Of a stretch of DNA of 7,233 nucleotides, positions 4,966 through 7,233 are shown piece by piece. The notes under the pieces are model-generated. The model was not told where the DNA came from, ran no database searches, and saw only the letters and a program-made list of their open reading frames with translations. Source of the stretch: Hyphomonadaceae bacterium (GTDB lineage: Bacteria > Pseudomonadota > Alphaproteobacteria > Caulobacterales > Aquidulcibacteraceae); the NCBI GenBank assembly GCA_003526465.1, contig DPWD01000095.1, forward strand, positions 1-7,233. The letters run 5' to 3'. Numbering within the stretch: position 1 is the stretch's first letter; each line of letters opens with the position of its first letter. The position numbers and the translations under genes were made by a program.

Positions 4966-5946
4966 TCACTCACGCGGCTGCGGCGCGGCGGAATTGCGGA
5001 CTTCGGACTTGGCCTTTTCCCGCTCGTAGTCCCATGTGCGAATGCCCATCGCCCGGGCTTTGTCATAGAGGTTGGCTTGGATGCCGCCGCCGGGAAAGGT
5101 GATGACGACCTGTGGCATGAGCGCGAGCGCGGAATCGTTGCGCTTGAACGGCGCTTGTGCGCGTGAGTATTTGCGCCAATCTGGATTGAGCGGCACGGTG
5201 GTCGCGTTGCGATGCGCGGCCCAGAGTTCGGCGATGTGGTCGCCGCCGGTTTTGCCGGCCGTGTGCAGCAGCACCATGTCAGGATATTTGGCGCGGACCT
5301 GATCGAGAAGGCGCCAGATCGCGTCGACATCGTTGAACTTGTCGCCGCTGCTGAAGAGGATTTTCGTGCCCGGCGGCGTCAGCAGCTGCTTGTCGGCCCA
5401 GCGCTTGGCGTTGATGAAGTCGCGGCTGTCGATGAGCGCCGCGGTCATGGCTCGATGATTGAGCATGGAGCGCGCGCGCGGCCGCCAGGGCGCGCCGACA
5501 TGGCGCTCGTAAAGGTCGGCTGCGGTGTCGCGCATGGCTTCGAGGAAGTTGCGGCGTTCGATCAGAACGGCGCCGTCGGAGAGTAATGCTTCAAGCTCGA
5601 CGGAGCGGATCTCCGAGCCATCCTGATCGTTCTGGCTGCGTCGCTGCGCCTGTTCGTTGTCGTCGAGCCGCCGTGCGACGCGATCGACGGCGCGATGGAA
5701 GAGGTCGACCTGGCCCCAGAGCAGGCCTTCAAGGTCTGGTTCGAGGCAGGTATCGCTCAAAGTGGCAATATGGGCGTCGAAGATGTCGGCGATAGCGCCG
5801 GCGGCGCGCTCGGTGTCCGGAACTGGGCGCGCGTCTGGCTCGTCATGGCGCGGCCGGTAGCCGTAGAGTTCGATCGCCTCAAAGACGTCGGCCGTTGAAG
5901 AGGATGCGTGCGCTGGCTCGTAAGCGTCGTCGTGGTCGAGGGGCAT
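4966..5946 (-). CDS. DUF2493 (YspA/cpYpsA-related SLOG) protein
   Basis: A 326-residue protein with an N-terminal helical region (about 1-185; acidic, with RNFLEAMRDTAADLYERHVGAPWRPR) and a C-terminal SLOG-type Rossmann domain (about 194-307). The C-terminal domain shows KILFSSGDKFND (195-206), MVLLHTAGKTGGDHIAELWA (224-243), VPLNPDWRKYSRAQAPFKRND (251-271), a glycine-rich FPGGGIQANL (284-293) and a final GIRTWDY. This is the DUF2493 pattern, a SLOG branch proposed to bind nucleotide-derived ligands. The role on conjugative elements is unknown. The start is ATG at 5946, with GGAG about 10 bases upstream; the frame is open to 6783, but that extension is antisense-like and overlaps the Toprim gene. 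It follows the Toprim gene on the same strand after a 319-bp structured gap. Confidence 0.92.
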   Translation of the reverse strand: MPLDHDDAYEPAHASSSTADVFEAIELYGYRPRHDEPDARPVPDTERAAGAIADIFDAHIATLSDTCLEPDLEGLLWGQVDLFHRAVDRVARRLDDNEQAQRRSQNDQDGSEIRSVELEALLSDGAVLIERRNFLEAMRDTAADLYERHVGAPWRPRARSMLNHRAMTAALIDSRDFINAKRWADKQLLTPPGTKILFSSGDKFNDVDAIWRLLDQVRAKYPDMVLLHTAGKTGGDHIAELWAAHRNATTVPLNPDWRKYSRAQAPFKRNDSALALMPQVVITFPGGGIQANLYDKARAMGIRTWDYEREKAKSEVRNSAAPQPRE

Positions 5947-6265
5947 GGCGGTGAAGTCTCCGGCGAAGACTAAGCGCCGATCGCGGCCTTCGCAGGCGAT
6001 CGCTCCACGGCGCCCCAAGCCGGGCCAGAACCGCGGGGGCGCCCCCCGCGGCCGGAGCGCATGCGGAGGACGGCGACGGGCGGCTATTTTGTTTCGCGAT
6101 GCAAAGCCGGGCTCTAAAGCCCGGCGGCGGAAAATAGCCGGCCAGAGCCGTTGCCGGTCCGGCGGCGGCGCCGTCTGATCGCCTTCTAAGAAGGCCAGGG
6201 GGCGCGTGGTCAGTTCGGGAGGCGTCACCGAACCTGTGCGACGACGCAGGCGCGGGTGCTGCGCA
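5947..6265. other. 319-bp intergenic region rich in stem-loops
   Basis: There is no credible gene. Perfect stems occur at 5978-6002 (CGATCGC/GCGATCG), 6031-6051 (CCGCGGGGG-CGC-CCCCCGCGG), 6107-6124 (CCGGGCT-CTAA-AGCCCGG) nested in 6081-6140 (CGGCTATTTT/AAAATAGCCG), 6181-6195 (GCCTTC-TAA-GAAGGC) and 6213-6233 (GTTCGG/CCGAAC). It lies between two minus-strand genes and would be the 5' leader of the SLOG mRNA. It could contain a terminator, a regulatory RNA or an origin-type element. Confidence 0.55.
6081..6140 (-). promoter_or_regulatory. Nested stem-loop in the Toprim-SLOG gap
   Basis: An outer perfect 10-bp stem CGGCTATTTT/AAAATAGCCG (6081-6090 with 6131-6140) encloses a perfect 7-bp hairpin at 6107-6124. 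Read on the minus strand, neither stem is followed by a T-tract, although the outer stem carries an A/T run. Possible attenuator or protein-binding site. Confidence 0.45.
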
Positions 6266-7120
6266 TCATCCGACAGCGAACGCGTTTGCATCGGCGGCTG
6301 CGAGCTGTGCACGCACAATCCGGCGCAGATGATCGGGTCCAAGATCGCGGAGGTCTGAATTGAAATCGTCACGCGCAGGGCGGAGCCCGATGATTTCGAC
6401 GCCGGTTTCGCCGCCGCGTTCGGACAGGCGCGCGAAGGCGTGATCGCCGGCAGCGTCGTCGTCCTGCGCGACGTAGAGCCGGCGCAGGCCCGCCGGAAAT
6501 AGAAGCGCGCCAAGATGCGAGGCGGAGAGTGCTGCGATGAGCGGCAGCGTTGGCAGGGCGCAGCGCAGTGAGAGCGTGGTCTCCACGCCCTCGCCGGCGA
6601 CAGCGACATCGCAGTTTTCGCCAAAGCGTACGCCATGGCCGAGTAGGAAGCCCATGGCGCGCCGATCCATGACGGACGGTTGCGCGGGGGCGCCGCCAGG
6701 ACGAAGCCCAGAATGAAGCCCAGAATGAAGCCAAGTGCGATGCACGCCGGTAATGGCGCCGTCCGCATCTGTGACGCGCGCAATCATGGCGGGGAAGCTC
6801 TGCTTCGGCGCATCCTCGTCAGGCCAATAGAAGCAGCGTGGATGAAAGCGGAGCGCGGCGATATTCGCGCCATCGTCAATCCCGCGCGACGCGAGATAGC
6901 GCTCGGCGAGCGTGCCCGTGATTGGAGCGGAGGCGGCGAACAGGCGTTGCGCCTGCAGCACGGAATTCGGCTGTCGCGATTTTATGAGGTTGGCATGCCT
7001 TTCAGGCAGGTCGCCAAGAAAGCGCTGCGCCACAGCGCACGCGTCGTGATGTCTTGCGAGGCGACAGGATGCGGCGATGAGATCAAGAAGATCGCCATGT
7101 TCGCCCGTCGCCGCGTCCGT
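6266..7120 (-). pseudogene. DUF7146/Toprim-domain protein, 5'-truncated
   Basis: A primase-like Toprim protein found on alphaproteobacterial conjugative elements. Family-like sequence begins at about 7120 with TDAATGEHGDLLDLIAA (relatives read KWTDAATGEHGDLLDLI). It then runs through RYLASRGI and HPRCFYWPDE to the Toprim signature VAVAGEGVETTLSL (acidic residue E148 counting from a GTG at 7033), LRRLYVAQDDDAAGDHAF (D191-D193) and ARDDFNSDL. The catalytic core is thus intact. Upstream of 7120 the family sequence (the expected ~70-80 N-terminal residues) is replaced by a palindrome, and an in-frame TAA lies at 7148-7150, with no ATG below it. The GTG at 7033 is only a possible internal start. 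A 12-bp tandem repeat adds HSGLHSGL in the middle. It is the first gene of the minus-strand block before the SLOG gene, probably inactivated or expressed as a shortened protein. Confidence 0.85.
6703..6732. repeat. 12-bp tandem repeat inside the Toprim gene, 2.5 copies
   Basis: GAAGCCCAGAAT occurs at 6703-6714 and 6715-6726, followed by GAAGCC. The unit is a multiple of three, so the frame is kept and the protein reads WLHSGLHSGLRPGG. Confidence 0.85.
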
Positions 7121-7147
7121 CTTATGTGCAATTGCACATAAGACGGA
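7116..7147. repeat. Perfect 32-bp palindrome at the Toprim breakpoint
   Basis: Sixteen-base arms, TCCGTCTTATGTGCAA and its exact reverse complement, with no spacer. The core TTATGTGCAATTGCACATAA (7122-7141) shares its outer bases with the array to the right. Toprim homology ends at 7120, inside the left arm, so the palindrome marks a recombination junction. Confidence 0.9.
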
Positions 7148-7228
7148 TTATGTTGCGTCGCCGGTTATGTTGCGGCGCTTCGCGACGCGGTCTTTCCGAT
7201 CGGCGCGACGGGATTCGCCGCAACATAA
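7122..7228. mobile_element. Probable end of an inserted element: TTATGT repeat array
   Basis: Within 107 bases the motif TTATGT(T)GC occurs five times: as both halves of the core palindrome (7122-7129 and, inverted, 7134-7141), directly at 7148-7157 and 7165-7177, and inverted at 7216-7228. The copies at 7165 and 7216 share 13 identical bases (TTATGTTGCGGCG). A core palindrome flanked by arm-type repeats is the layout of sites bound by tyrosine recombinases. The recombinase gene, if present, would lie beyond the right edge. The element type is inferred, not seen. Confidence 0.6.
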
Positions 7229-7233
7229 TTTTC

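Noticed and set aside
5947..6783. N-terminal extension of the SLOG protein to 605 residues
   Set aside because: The extension crosses the stem-loop region and runs out of frame through the Toprim gene on the same strand, and is Arg/Pro/Ser-rich. The ATG at 5946 has a good ribosome-binding site and gives the expected length.
7122..7228. CRISPR array
   Set aside because: The TTATGT copies are short, occur in both orientations and have unequal spacing, so they are not CRISPR repeats; no array is seen elsewhere in the window.

Overview
The window is high-GC DNA with GC-rich codon use, most likely from an alphaproteobacterium; Hyphomicrobiales is a guess from gene content. It looks like part of an integrative conjugative element or conjugative plasmid. 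The gene set supports this: a DUF3363 (VirD2-like) relaxase, a DUF736 protein, a DUF2493 (SLOG-fold) protein and a DUF7146/Toprim protein, all commonly carried together on alphaproteobacterial conjugative elements.

Layout from left to right. Positions 1-1135 (minus) hold the N-terminal ~378 residues of the relaxase, which runs off the left edge. A perfect 11-bp-arm palindrome lies just upstream of its start. Positions 1301-1996 hold two unrecognised plus-strand reading frames in the same frame, the first without an ATG. They are followed by a compact run of four stem-loops (1996-2116). Positions 2242-2912 (minus) are a VapB/FitA-type antitoxin and a VapC-type PIN toxin with overlapping ends and an operator-like palindrome over a good promoter. 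Positions 2951-3450 have no confident gene; they contain a possible relic of a His-rich cation-efflux protein and a hairpin. Positions 3451-4171 (minus) are a 57-residue helical protein and a DUF736 protein, separated by two very strong inverted repeats. Positions 4172-4676 are non-coding with a structured element. Positions 4677-4892 (plus) encode a small zinc-ribbon protein. Positions 4966-5946 (minus) are the DUF2493 SLOG protein, and 5947-6265 is a leader packed with stem-loops. Positions 6266-~7120 (minus) are the Toprim protein, whose N-terminal part is missing.

At the right edge the Toprim reading frame stops matching its family at about 7120. There the sequence enters a perfect 32-bp palindrome followed by further copies of TTATGTTGCG in both orientations. 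This looks like the end of a second mobile element inserted into the Toprim gene, probably a site for a tyrosine recombinase. I consider it the most interesting feature here.

Working together (inference): the relaxase would nick and pilot the element in conjugation. The Toprim, SLOG and DUF736 proteins belong to the element's poorly understood maintenance/establishment block, and VapBC would stabilise the element. The gaps between conserved genes have collected cargo (VapBC, unknown plus-strand genes, a metal-transport relic) and carry unusually many stable secondary structures.
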